From Chimonanthus salicifolius (lineage: Eukaryota > Streptophyta > Magnoliopsida > Laurales > Calycanthaceae), in the NCBI GenBank assembly GCA_013350335.1, contig CM023540.1:58814962-58878961 (forward strand): a stretch of DNA of 64,000 nucleotides. The letters are read 5' to 3'. The translations under genes and the position numbers were made by a program. Position 1 is the stretch's first letter. Each line of letters starts with the position of its first letter. This document shows positions 20,916 to 31,430 of this stretch, piece by piece. The notes under the pieces are model-generated. The model was not told the origin of the DNA, ran no database searches, and saw only the letters and a list, made by a program, of their open reading frames with translations.

Positions 20916-21334
20916 ACCAAGACATATTTATGGACTTAAATATTGTAAATAAAGGGGGACATGGTTTTAATTGATTGACATATTATAAGGTAACGGACCT
21001 CACAAGCGGTATACGATCATGAGCGATTTCCGGACGAAAGCGCAAGGACATGTTAGTGGTCTTTGGTAGGATTCTACCTCTTTGAAACCATGGTTATGTA
21101 ATATGGTTTAACTTCTTATTTTGATGGTTTATGCTGTAAAAATATTATGTTTCAAATATGGGGTTTTTAATGCTATGGTTATTTTATTACATAGCACGTG
21201 GACATGTACATCTCATGCATGGCATGAGAGGGAAGTTTGTAACTGCAGGCCACGCTTCGTTGGGGCGTCCGTAAGGCATTCGTGGGAAGACCTTGATGTG
21301 CATGATCCCATCAAAAAGTAACTGGAGAACACAC

Positions 21335-24300
21335 TGTAATACCTCGGAATTTTTAAATCAATGAATATGTGGATATTATTTATTTTAATGTGGAAATTGA
21401 GAATTTTAATGAATAAATGTTAAGTGGATCAAAATATGGACAATGGACCAATTATGGCCCAATTGGACCATGGATTGGATGAAATTCATTTAATTGGTCA
21501 ATAATGATTAATTGGGTCAAGAATGGTCAAATTGGTTCAAATACCCATTTGGGACCCAATGGGTCAAGATAGTTAAGCTCTAAGATAAATGTATAAGGGT
21601 GAACTTAATTGGGCCATGGTCCCAATGGTGTCCAATAAGAGGAATGGATTTAATTAAATTTAAATCACCTAAGTTGGTGATGAAGGTGACATGGTCCAAT
21701 GGGACCCACCTCCACCTTACCAAGTGAGGTGGCGTGTGGACCAAGGATTGGTGGGGCCGGCCACCATGGTTGAATTGGTCAACCATGGGTGGATGTATGA
21801 AGGAGCCTAAGCAAATGGAATTAAGTTAAATGGAAATTAATTAACCTAATGATCTAATTAATTAATTAATTAAATTATTCAAAAGGTGGTCAAATGGTCA
21901 AATGGGAAGACCAAAAACCATCTTATCTCCAAAGACACAAAACATTGGCTAGTGGTGGTTATCCCAACCACCATCATAAAGCATAGAAAATATCTTATGT
22001 GGTTGGTGGGAAAATTTATGGTGAAGTGTAGCTTAAGCAAGCCTTGGGATAAGATGGGTTTTCTTTTCATTCTCTCCCATTTCATTCTCTTCCTCTCTTT
22101 CCCTCTCTCATAGCCGTCCCACACTAAGAAGACAAAGAAGAAGAAAAGTTTGAAAAAAAAAAGAAGAAGAAGGAAACTTAGAAGAGAAGAGAAGAAAAGT
22201 GCAAACTTTGGGCCACCTCCTCAAGACCAAAGCTTGAGGTAATTTTTCAATCCCATCCTCTCCCTTTCTCTCTCAAGTACACCCCATGGTAGATGATTGA
22301 TTTATTTATTAGGGTTCATAAGAATGGAAGCATGGAGAATGACTTAGGGTTTTAGGTTTTTAAATGATTAAATGTGAGTAATTTTAAAGGGTTTTTATGA
22401 GAAAAATATGGGAAATATTGATGATTTTAATGGCCTCAAAAATGGTGGACTTAATGGGTGTGAAATTATGGAAAATGATGGAGAAGATTAACAGTTTTAA
22501 ATGGACTTTAAACATTGTAAATGAGGTTTTAAAAAATAAAACCATGGAAAGATTTTAGGGATGGAATGTTTTTAAATCCTATGGTGATGTAATGGTGGTT
22601 TTAAATGGGTTTAGAAGGATGGAAGATATGGAGTAATGCATTAATAATTTGGAGGTTTAAAAAGGGTCAAATGTTTGTAAATTTTAAAGGGAGCTTAATG
22701 AAGAAAACCATGGTAGGTAATTAAGGATTTTTAGTGGAGTTTTTAGGGTTAGAATAATGAAGGGATGATTAATGATTTTAGTTTTTTTTAATGATTGAAT
22801 GTAATAATTTTAAAAGGATTGTAAATGAGGAAATGCATGGTGTGAACCTTCTCATGGTGTTAGAATTTTAATGGATTTAGAGAATGGAGGCTATGAAAAA
22901 GGGTTAATGATTTATAAAGGTTTTAAATGAATGGGTATTAGTGATTTTTAAAAGGGGTGGAAACAATGATAAAAACCATGGAGAGTGATTGGTGAATTTA
23001 GAAGTACTTAGACCATAGTAAGGATGAATGAATGTTGGGAACTTCAATGGATTTTAAATGTAGTTAGTAATGATAAAAAATTGATGATTTAAATGCATGA
23101 TGTGAACCTCCTCATGGGAGGGCTTATTATGGATCTAAATGTGGTGAGAAAGACCCAAGGAAAAATGGGGATTAGGTTGAATTAAAGGGGCTGATTTTAA
23201 TAAAACCCATGACCCAATTTTATGAGACATGATGGGCTAAGTATGGGACTATATGTGTGTTTAAATAAATAAAGATTAGGTTAATTAAATGGCTGATGTA
23301 AATGATCTTGTGATATGGTTGATGGATCAATTATGGACTCAAGATGTGGCTAAGAATGATGATTCAATTATAAGTCATTTTTATGGGCTAAGGAAGGGTT
23401 TATGTATGTAGTTAATTAATGAAGATTAAGTTAAGAAAAAGGGTTGTTTTAATGATGTTATGGCATGATTAAATGGGTCACTAATGGACTTGAGTGTATA
23501 GATCAATTATGAATAAAAATGTACATGGATTAAGTGAATGAGTAACCATGGAAGGGTAGTGGCAAAATCGTAAATATTGGCAAAAAATGAAGAAACCCAT
23601 GGGAGATGATCATGGACTAAGGGACTCTAAGTAATAACTTTATATGTGATTAATAAAGCCTAGGGTGATTGAGTTTTGGATTCATATAATTAAAATATTT
23701 AATGGAGTAAACGGAACCCACAAAACTACAAAGTAAGGTTCGGCCATGGTGTATGGCCGAACCCCACTAAGGTATGATTAATGGACTTAATAATGGTTAA
23801 AAACATGGACTAATTGATAATGTATAATAAGGTACCGGACGTCGCAAGCGGTGCGTGATCGGTGACCGGATCATCGGACCGAAGCGAAAAAGGACGTTAG
23901 TTGGTATTCGGTAGGATTCCTACCTTTTTGTAAGCCATGGATTGAGTGATGGTTTCTTTGAATTATTTTGGAAATTATATGGTTTGTTTTAAGATGGGTT
24001 TTGGATTTAGTATTATGTGATGTCTTCCTTTAATTTATTTTGGTAATCATGTGGTTGTTTTTAAGATGGGTTTTGGATTTTGGTATTATGTGATGAGTTT
24101 CCTTTGATTTATTTTGATAATCATGGGATTGTTTTAAGATGGGTTTTATGACTATGAGTTACATATATTACATGGCATATGGCATCTACATCTCATGCAT
24201 GGCATGGGAGGGATATGTCCAGGGGAATGATTTGTGATTGTTTATATCTGGACGAGGTTTTGCCGTCCAGGGGAATGATTTGTGATTGTTTATATCTGGA

Positions 24301-24616
24301 CAAGGTTTTGCCGTCCAGGGGAATGATTTGTGATTGTTTATATCTTGACGAGGTTTTGCCGTCAAGGGGGATATGACAGCATGATGGTATGGATGATGGG
24401 TGGGATTCATAACACAGACACCCATGGCATAGCATTCATTCTAAGGTTTTTCGTTATGATATTATCTATATGTTTTGTTATCACTAATCCATGTGTTAGC
24501 CCTACTCGGAGTCCTACTGGGCGCATTGTCTAACGCCCTACTTCTACCCTAGCTGATGACGAAGGAGATGGCGCAGCGGAGGGGCGCGACGGAAGCCAAG
24601 CTTAAGAGCTTGGGGA
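21335..24616 (+). mobile_element. LTR-like element F, cut at its right by G
   Basis: Begins TGTAATACCTCGGAA and carries the U3 palindrome CCATGGTTGA...TCAACCATGG (21764-21790), pyrimidine-rich region (22065-22110), a donor-like GAGGTAATTT (22234-22243), about 1.4 kb of AT-rich G-containing sequence with only one hairpin (23736-23765), the conserved block (23830-23938), a 48-bp tandem repeat (24218-24372), and the CCAAGCTT/AAGCTTGG-type hairpin at 24597-24614. It ends abruptly where element G starts; its last roughly 400 bp of U5 are missing. No coding frame. Confidence 0.82.
24218..24372. repeat. 48-bp tandem repeat, 3 copies, in element F
   Basis: TCCAGGGGAATGATTTG recurs at 24218, 24266 and 24314, 48 bp apart. 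Each unit can form a hairpin from GGACG and CGTCC across a GAGGTTTTGC loop. Element K has the same repeat on the minus strand at 51267-51420. Confidence 0.92.
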
Positions 24617-25042
24617 TGTAACACCCTGGAATTTCAAAGATAATAATTTACATGAATTTATCCATATTTATGGAATTGCCATTGTGATATATTTGATTTG
24701 AATTTAAATGGGTCAATGGTTCAATCAAGACCCAAAGGATGGTAGTTTTGTTTACAAGACAAATAAATGGATAAGATGTACTTAAACGGGTCAAGAATCA
24801 TAATTGGGTCAAATTTCGTTAAACAGGGTCAAAATGGTCAAATTGGACCCAATGGGTCGAGATGGATATGATTAATCAATTTGTGAGTTTAAAACTTAAT
24901 TGGGTTAAGTTTAATTAATGTTTGAGTGGGATTGAGATAAATTAAATGATGGTGATGAGTTGAGATGAAGTTATGAGTTGAGTTGATTTAATGATTGAGT
25001 TTTGATGGAGTTAAATTAAATGATTGAGTTGAGTAAATGTGA
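24617..25042 (+). mobile_element. LTR-like element G, left end only
   Basis: Starts TGTAACACCCTGG and holds about 425 bp of U3 (phrases such as GACCCAATGGGTC). It stops without any terminus at the junction with the 3' tail of the Tekay-like element. Confidence 0.72.
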
Positions 25043-25463
25043 GGGAGATTTTGTATTCCTACGTATAGCCCCGCGTCATGGAATGCAGAGGTTTGGACGT
25101 AAAGGGAAATTATCACCTCGATACATTAGACCGTTTGAGATCCTCAAGAGAATTGGACAAGTTGCCTACCAACTAGCATTGCGTCCAAATCTAGAAAAGG
25201 TACACAACACATTTCATGTGTCTATGCTTTGGAAGTACGAACCCGACCCATCTCATGTGATAAATGTGGAGGATATTGAAATCTCCAAGGATTTGACTTT
25301 TGAAGAAGTTCCTATTGAGATTCAAGGCACCCGAACTCAAGTGTTACGACGAAAGACTATACCGCTTGTACAAGTACTGTGGCAGCATCATGATACCCAA
25401 CATGTAACGTGGGAGCCGGAGTCAACAATGCCCAAATTATACCCCAGTCTCTTCACTGATTAA
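25043..25463 (+). pseudogene. Duplicate integrase C-terminus with chromodomain-type tail
   Basis: Reads GDFVFLRIAPRHGMQRFGRK, then LSPRYIRPFEILKRIGQVAY, HNTFHVSMLWKYEPDPSHV and, at the C-terminus, RKTIPLVQVLWQHHDTQHVT with a WEPE motif and stop after SLFTD. This is the integrase C-terminal domain plus the chromodomain-type tail of Tekay-like chromoviruses, thought to direct integration to heterochromatin. Everything upstream is missing. Unlike the full-length copy at 36566-36961, it keeps the tryptophan of WEPE and its normal stop, so it is less damaged at this point. Confidence 0.9.
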
Positions 25464-27100
25464 AGGTATGAACATTTTGTTAAAATTTCGGGACGAAATT
25501 TTTTTAAGGAGGGAGGGGTGTGATACCCTAGGCCCAAATTAATGACTAATTTAGACAAATTTTAATTAACTAAATATTTTTTAGCCATTAATTATAAGTT
25601 TTGCTCTGTTAATCATGAAGAATTTTGAATGAGCTTTTCAACGAGTCTAAGTTTGACTCGATCTGAGTCCGAAAACTCTTTCAAATTAAATTTTAAATGT
25701 ATTATGATTATTAATAATATTATTTTAGGGTCAAAACTTGACTGCTTTGGAAACTCAGTCATTTCATTTTATTTCAATCTTAAATTGAAGATCTTACACT
25801 ATTTTTAAAATCCAGACTTAACGGAATGCCAATCTCGACCTAATTCTACCTATTTTCACTACCTAAAATTTTATAGGTGGCAAAACCCCACTTAGATAGG
25901 GAAGATAAATCCTAAAAATATACGAAGGAAGTTAATGTTCAATCTGTAAAATAAGTGAGCCATTTCTATCTTCAGATTTCCAAAATATCGAGTTTTTAAT
26001 AATTATTTTACGTCGAAAAATGTGAGCCGTCGAATACTCTGTCACTTAGATGGAGTGGTTTTTTACTCCAAAACACTTTAAACCTTTAGAATGTTTTTAT
26101 CAAATTAATTTAATCTAACTAATTATAAAATTAAATTTTCTCTAGGAGATACTTTAAAATTAAGAAATTTTACCAAATCAGTGTTTTTTGATTAAAAAAC
26201 TGAGTTGTTGACTGAAATTTTTATCCAAAATTTAATACTATATTAATAATTTAATATTTGACCTAGTGAACTATTTAGATAAAAGTAGAGGGACCTCGAA
26301 ATATCCAGATTTAACAAAGGATATGAAAAGAATTTTAAGAAAAAAATAATAAAAAAATGAAATTTTTTTGAAGCTGTTGCAGGCAGGAGACACTGGACGA
26401 ATTGTATTCGTTCATGTAAGAGGAGCAGGCGAAGCAACGAGTAAAAGAAAAGAAAAAAAAAAGAAAAAAAATAATAATAAAATAATATAAAACTGGATAA
26501 GCATCGAGGTAAGTCTAAAAGCCTAGGCTACAATGTAGGGGGGTAATGTGGGTGGCTTTCAAGCCAACCCACTTCCTATTTAAACGTCGGTTGGGAAGAA
26601 GGAGGGAAAGAAAGAAAAAAAAAAAAAAACACCACCACCGTCGCCTCTTGTTTCCAGTAGCTTTTCTCTCTCTTCTTCTCATTCTTTCACCAGTCAACTT
26701 CTTCTTGTCCCTTTTCCTTCTTTCATTTTCACCTTTCCTTTTCTTCGGTCAGTGCTACAAGTAAGCACTAACAACCGAATTCGAAGGATCCTCGTATCGA
26801 CGTCGGGTTTTCAAAAGTTTGTCAAAAATAGACGGATTACCGCATATGAGGTATCAAAATAAGTTTAATTTTAATTTTAATAATTTCAATAGTTTAGTAT
26901 CGTACTTTAGAACTAAAATTTTCAAAATAAAGGGAGGGTAGGTTTTTCTTCCAAATTTTAAATTATATCCTTAAAATCATTTTTTTTAAGTTCAAAGTTT
27001 GTCTTTTAGCCTTTAATTAAAAAAGGGGAAAAGATTAACCCCATTTAACAATTGTGTGTTTATTTTTACGCATCATAACCTCTGGACCACACTATCGTCT

Positions 27101-27360
27101 GTAGTGGCGCTAGTCGCTCGGTGATACCATTTGAGGTGACGCTTAGTCACCCGGTGGTTAATTAGTAGTGGCGCTTAGTCGCTCGGTGATACCATTTGAG
27201 GTGACGCTTAGTCACCCGGTGGATCATCAGCAGTGGCGCTTAGTCGCTCGGCGATACCATTTGAGATGACGCTTAGTCACCCGGTGGTTCATCAGTAGTG
27301 ATGCTTAAGTCACTCGATGATACCATCTGAGGGGGGCGCTTAGTCACCCAATGGTCTTGA
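27101..27360. repeat. About 65-bp tandem repeat in the Tekay LTR
   Basis: Four units alternate GTGGCGCTTAGTCGCTCGG and GTGACGCTTAGTCACCCGG, joined by TGATACCATTTGAG. Each half has a near-palindrome (GTGAC...GTCAC). The second LTR carries the same array at about 38663-38922. Confidence 0.88.
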
Positions 27361-28250
27361 AGTGGGGCACTGAGTACTTTTTATATTACTTGTATTTATT
27401 CTCTGGGCCGAAAATCTCCACCTGTAGCGCAGCGGAAACGCCGCTCAGTGGCCATCTGAGACGACCTTAGTCGCCCGGTGGTAAAAGGATTTGGGCACTG
27501 AGTACTTTATATTTTATTTTGATGTGATGTTTTGGTTGGCTGACAACTAACTGCTGACTTAATCTAATGGAGTAGAAAGAATTAGGAGACTCACTACACT
27601 TATCATATTTTTTTTTGGAAAATGCATGGGATCGGGTAGATAATCAATGAATGACCTGAAATTTATATTATTATTTTATTCCTACAAATTTACGTGATAA
27701 TCTCTGCGGATAGAGGTGAGGAGACTCGAACCAATATTTGTATTGTGTTATATGTTAAACCCACTAACACCAGACTGAAATGGGACCCATGGTCAATTAA
27801 AGATTGAAAAGGCTATATAGGTCCAGAATACGAGACTTGACACTGCCTACATGTAAGGGATGCAAATGTTCTAACTGTTTAGAACGTAGGCTAACAATGG
27901 TGTCGGGGAGTCGAGGACTTGTAGCCTCTAACGCAGTAAGGACTCATGTCTGGGAATTGTCGAGGTAAAATACTGGATGAAGGCATTCGTGTTATTAAAT
28001 CCAGTTTTATATATTTGTATGACATTGAATATTTTATTGACTTCTTGTATTGGTAGTGGATACACCGATGGGTAAGGCTGGAATTTGGTGATTCTCTCAG
28101 AATAAGTCCCTGTGTAAGGAGGGCAATGGAAATCATGCATTATCATGCATTTGACATTTGCATGTGAGAGTTATGATTATAAGTTAAATCTGTGAAAGAT
28201 AATAAATTTTGAAATCTGATATTGGCCGTTGGGCTACGATTGCTGAGATT

Positions 28251-28475
28251 AGCCGAACACCATTTGCGAACCATTGGGTTGGACGTGTTAGTAGGCTGAG
28301 GTCAACCGCCATCAACCGCTGGTGTTGGATGGGCTAGTAGACCGGGTCGTGGAGACCTTGTGATGTTAGGCTGAACACCGTTTGCGAACCGTTGGGTTGG
28401 ACGTGTTAGTAAGCCGTGGTCGACCGCCATCAACCGCTGGTGTTGGATGGGCTAGTAGACCGGATCGCGGAGACC
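28251..28475. repeat. About 117-bp duplication in the Tekay LTR
   Basis: Two copies of a unit with CGAACACC...GCGAACC...TTGGGTTGGACGTGTTAG and GGGCTAGTAGACCGG. The counterpart in the other LTR is at about 39827-40050. Confidence 0.85.
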
Positions 28476-29158
28476 GTACGCACTTGCAAGTTGCTGAATG
28501 GGGGCTGACCCCGGTAAAAATTTATAAAACACCTTAGAAGGGAGTTAAGTGGATTACCCGCATTGTATTCACGAAACATGCATTCTTTATGGTTTTATGT
28601 TGGGCGTTATGGTAAATATGAGTCAAGTACATTGACTGCATTTCATTCATGGAACCTGCACTTTATTAATTTCACAAATATTGTATGTTGATTTTTATGG
28701 TGAGTTCTCTCCACTGGGCTATTGCTCATGTCCCTTACATTGCAGGATATGAACTAGAGGGAGGAATGGAGGAACCTATGGTACCTCGCTGAAAATCAAA
28801 CTCGGATGTTTCCCATAGTTTCCTACTCAAGGAGACAAAATGAATCTATGAACTTTTATATGTATTTCGATAATAAATATGCCTCTTGTGGCATAAAAAC
28901 CTATGTCTGTAAGTTTGGCATTTCTATGTAATATATTTGTGTGTTGGTGTGCTCAATATATTGCTTCCATGTATTTGAGTGAAAATTATTTGGATTATTT
29001 TGCTAATATGTTTGGAATACTTAGGATACGGATATTTCATGTGGTTATTAGACTCACATGAGTAGTATCTTAAGGAATGAGTGACTCATTGGGTTAAGTT
29101 AAAAAAAAAAAATTAGTCGCGTTCCAGGCCCACGTACGGGATCGGGTCGTGACAAAGG

Positions 29159-29170
29159 TGGTATCAGAGC
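29159..29170 (+). other. Primer-binding site, initiator tRNA-Met type
   Basis: TGGTATCAGAGC lies four bases inside the first LTR. This 12-mer is the complement of the plant initiator tRNA-Met 3' end, the usual primer for Tekay-like and many other elements. Confidence 0.92.
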
Positions 29171-29301
29171 TTAGGTTCAAGCTCTCGGACTGTGATGGGA
29201 CCATACATGCCTAGTAGGGTCTTGTAGTTGTAAGTTTTGTTTAATGTATTATTATTAGTTATTTCCTCCATTACTAACTGTTGTTTTATTTTTGGACAGC
29301 A

Positions 29302-29988
29302 ATGTCTAACGATAAAATATCAGCTTCAGTAACAGGAAAAGGCACCCCTTCCAGTCCATTGGTGATACCTTCTTCACCTAGTGACTCAGATTCAGTGTCA
29401 TGGACATCGGAATCCGACCCAGATGAGACTGAAACCCAGATGACTTCAAAATCTGAAAAAGGAAAAGTAATAGAAATATCTTCTGATAATGAGATTCAAT
29501 GGTATGTATCAGAATCTGACCCAGAAGAAGAAGAGAATAGCGAAGGCTATATCTCATCACCCCAGTATTCCTCTGATACACCATCACCCCAGTATTCCCC
29601 TGATACACCATCACATGAGTATCCTCCTCATGCACCCTTACCACTAGTCGAGGAGCCAGAACCTCCAGTTGTGGAACCCTTGATTGCACCACCCAAAATA
29701 GAACCCTTAATTGCACGTCTACTTAGGGCACCAGAACCAGTTGTAGAACCGGAACCTGAGGATCTCTGTGAGAACTGTCAACAAGTAGGGCACGTTTTTG
29801 AACATTGTCCTTATCATCTTCTCAAGTTTTGCCCGATATGTGGAATGATCGGACATCGAGATGCGAATTGTCCTTTCATGAGACTTGCGGTACCTGTTCC
29901 ATGTCAGTTATGTGGAATATTTGGTCACCAAGAAGACACTTGCCCTTATCAATTAGGACTCACTTCTAAATCGGATATGGGATACTAG
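29302..29988 (+). CDS. Extra ORF upstream of gag with three zinc knuckles
   Basis: 228 aa, intact, from ATG 29302 (MSNDKISAS) to a TAG stop. The first roughly 90 residues are Ser/Asp/Glu-rich, residues about 90-150 Pro/Glu-rich with imperfect SPQYS.DTP repeats, and the C-terminus has three CCHC knuckles at about residues 156-169 (CENCQQVGHVFEHC), 177-190 (CPICGMIGHRDANC) and 201-214 (CQLCGIFGHQEDTC). No capsid, protease or membrane segment is seen. It lies between PBS and gag and is followed by its own stop and about 270 bp of noncoding DNA. A T-rich run ending GGACAG precedes the ATG and looks like a splice acceptor. Nucleic-acid binding is inferred from the knuckles; its role is unknown. 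Confidence 0.75.
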   Translation: MSNDKISASVTGKGTPSSPLVIPSSPSDSDSVSWTSESDPDETETQMTSKSEKGKVIEISSDNEIQWYVSESDPEEEENSEGYISSPQYSSDTPSPQYSPDTPSHEYPPHAPLPLVEEPEPPVVEPLIAPPKIEPLIARLLRAPEPVVEPEPEDLCENCQQVGHVFEHCPYHLLKFCPICGMIGHRDANCPFMRLAVPVPCQLCGIFGHQEDTCPYQLGLTSKSDMGY

Positions 29989-30261
29989 GAAAAAAAAAAG
30001 AGGGAGTGAAATAGTGCTAGATAGGAAAGGATGGGTGTAAAAATATACATATGTGTATACATGTAAAAATGTAAAAAGATGGGAAAGGATCTTAGGAAGG
30101 AAACTTTTGGGGAAGCTTTTGTAAAAAGGGAATGTATGTATATACTCTTTGTAACTGAAATAACTTCTCTAATATGTAATATATAAAATATGTTTGTTTA
30201 TCTTATGGCTTGATAAACTTTATTTGAATGAATTATGTTATTACAATGATGACTACAGGAG

Positions 30262-31430
30262 ATGTCTGGGTCAGCTGGAGAATCGGGGAGTCATGGGGAA
30301 AGTGCGGTTCCACATCCTGAAAATCGACCTGACCCCTTAGATGCCGTACGAACCATGGTGGAGGCTTTCCAAAGGATAGTGGATGATCTCCACCGACCGC
30401 AGGAAAGGACCCCCGAAGGAAGAGCTACCATAGCTCTGAAAAATTTCAAGCAGTTGAATCCGCCGACTTTCACTGGGAATGCGGATCCAACTGAAGCTGA
30501 AAACTGGATCAATCAGGTTGGTCGAATCTTCGACACACTAGCTACTGCAGAAGCGTATAGGGTCACATTTGCCACCTATCAGCTGGAGGGAGATGCATAT
30601 AAATGGTGGGAAGTAAGACATAATGCAAGAAACCGAGAACCAATGACTTGGGAGGAGTTTTCTATTGCCTTCCTTGCCCGCTACTATCCAAAAGTAGTGA
30701 GAGATGCCAAAAGGAAACAATTTCTTGAATTGAAGCAGGGCTCCGACAGAGTGGCCCAGTATTCTTCAAAATTTCTGAATCTCTGTCAATACACACCACG
30801 ACTTTTTGATACTGAAGAAGAAAAGATTCAACACTACATTGAAGGGCTTCGTCCTTATTTTCAGCGACAAATGTCAGGCACACAATTTGCCACTTGGAAG
30901 AGGCAATCAATCGAGCCTTCATGATGGAAGCTGTTGACACAACCAATAGGAATTTGGATCGATCTCGTCCGGCGAATAGTCAGAACCACCTTTGCCTAAC
31001 AAAAGAAGGAGGTTTAACAAGGGTCCATTCTCCAAGAAAGGACAAACATCTGTGGGATAGACTAGCAACACCCGCCTAAGGCAAGTGATATGTTACACGT
31101 GTAACCAGCCAGGTCACACAGTAAGGCAGTGTCCACAGAGCAATCCACCAACAATGGACAGTCGAGCATGCTTCAGATGTAAGCAAATGGGACACTATGT
31201 TAAAGATTGTCCTTACCCTGACAATCAGAACAATGTGACAGGATCTACTCAGAATTTTAGACCAGTACAATCTCAGGTGCAGTCTACTCCGCCACCCTCT
31301 AGAGGTTCGCAGCATCTGGAAGTGTGCCACAAAGGAATGGTCAACCGAGAGGACAGGGTCGCCCTCCGACGACCCGAGGCAGAGTCTACACCATGGGAAC
31401 CCGGGAGGAAGAACCAGCTGAAAACGCCAT
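30262..31430 (+). pseudogene. Gag of the Tekay-like element
   Basis: The first frame (30262-30924, MSGSAGESG) has a Retrotrans_gag-type capsid region: FTGNADPTEAENWINQVGRIF, ATYQLEGDAYKWWEVR, MTWEEFSIAFLARYYP, FLELKQGSDRVAQYSSKFLNL and HYIEGLRPYFQRQM. A frameshift near 30890 moves the continuation (LEEAINRAFMMEAVD) to another frame, and another leads to 31085-31300 with two CCHC knuckles, CYTCNQPGHTVRQC and CFRCKQMGHYVKDC. Gag forms the particle and binds genomic RNA. An acceptor-like GACTACAG sits four bases before the ATG. Two frameshifts prevent a complete product. Confidence 0.9.

Larger units (their letters stand above)
18673..21334 (+). mobile_element. LTR-like element E, left and middle part
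   Basis: It lacks its first roughly 100 bp, since text matching position about 47500 of J begins directly, and is cut at 21334 by element F. It contains a degraded U3, a repeated GTTTCATC/GATGAAAC segment (19040-19395), a pyrimidine-rich start region (19500-19670), a strong donor GTAAGT at 19761, six hairpins (19869-20915), the conserved palindrome block and the start of the repeat slot. Its right part is not found anywhere in the window. Confidence 0.78.
25519..29154 (+). repeat. First LTR of the Tekay-like element
   Basis: 3636 bp, from TGTGATACCC to GGGTCGTGACA. A TATA-like TATTTAAA near 26577 precedes a pyrimidine-rich stretch (26640-26755) and a donor-like ACAA|GTAAGC at 26761. A tandem array lies at 27101-27360 and a second at 28251-28475. 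An acceptor-like TTACATTGCAG ends near 28745. A short palindrome AATGAGTGACTCATT is near 29076. This layout parallels the solo-LTR-like elements. Confidence 0.92.

Noticed and set aside
24186..24435. Frames of about 80 codons with repeated KPRPDINNHKSFPW-like text
   Set aside because: Translation of the 48-bp tandem repeat in element F; the other strand is equally open.
29159..29180. tRNA-Met fragment
   Set aside because: Only the 12-base complement of the tRNA 3' end is present at the exact position of a primer site.
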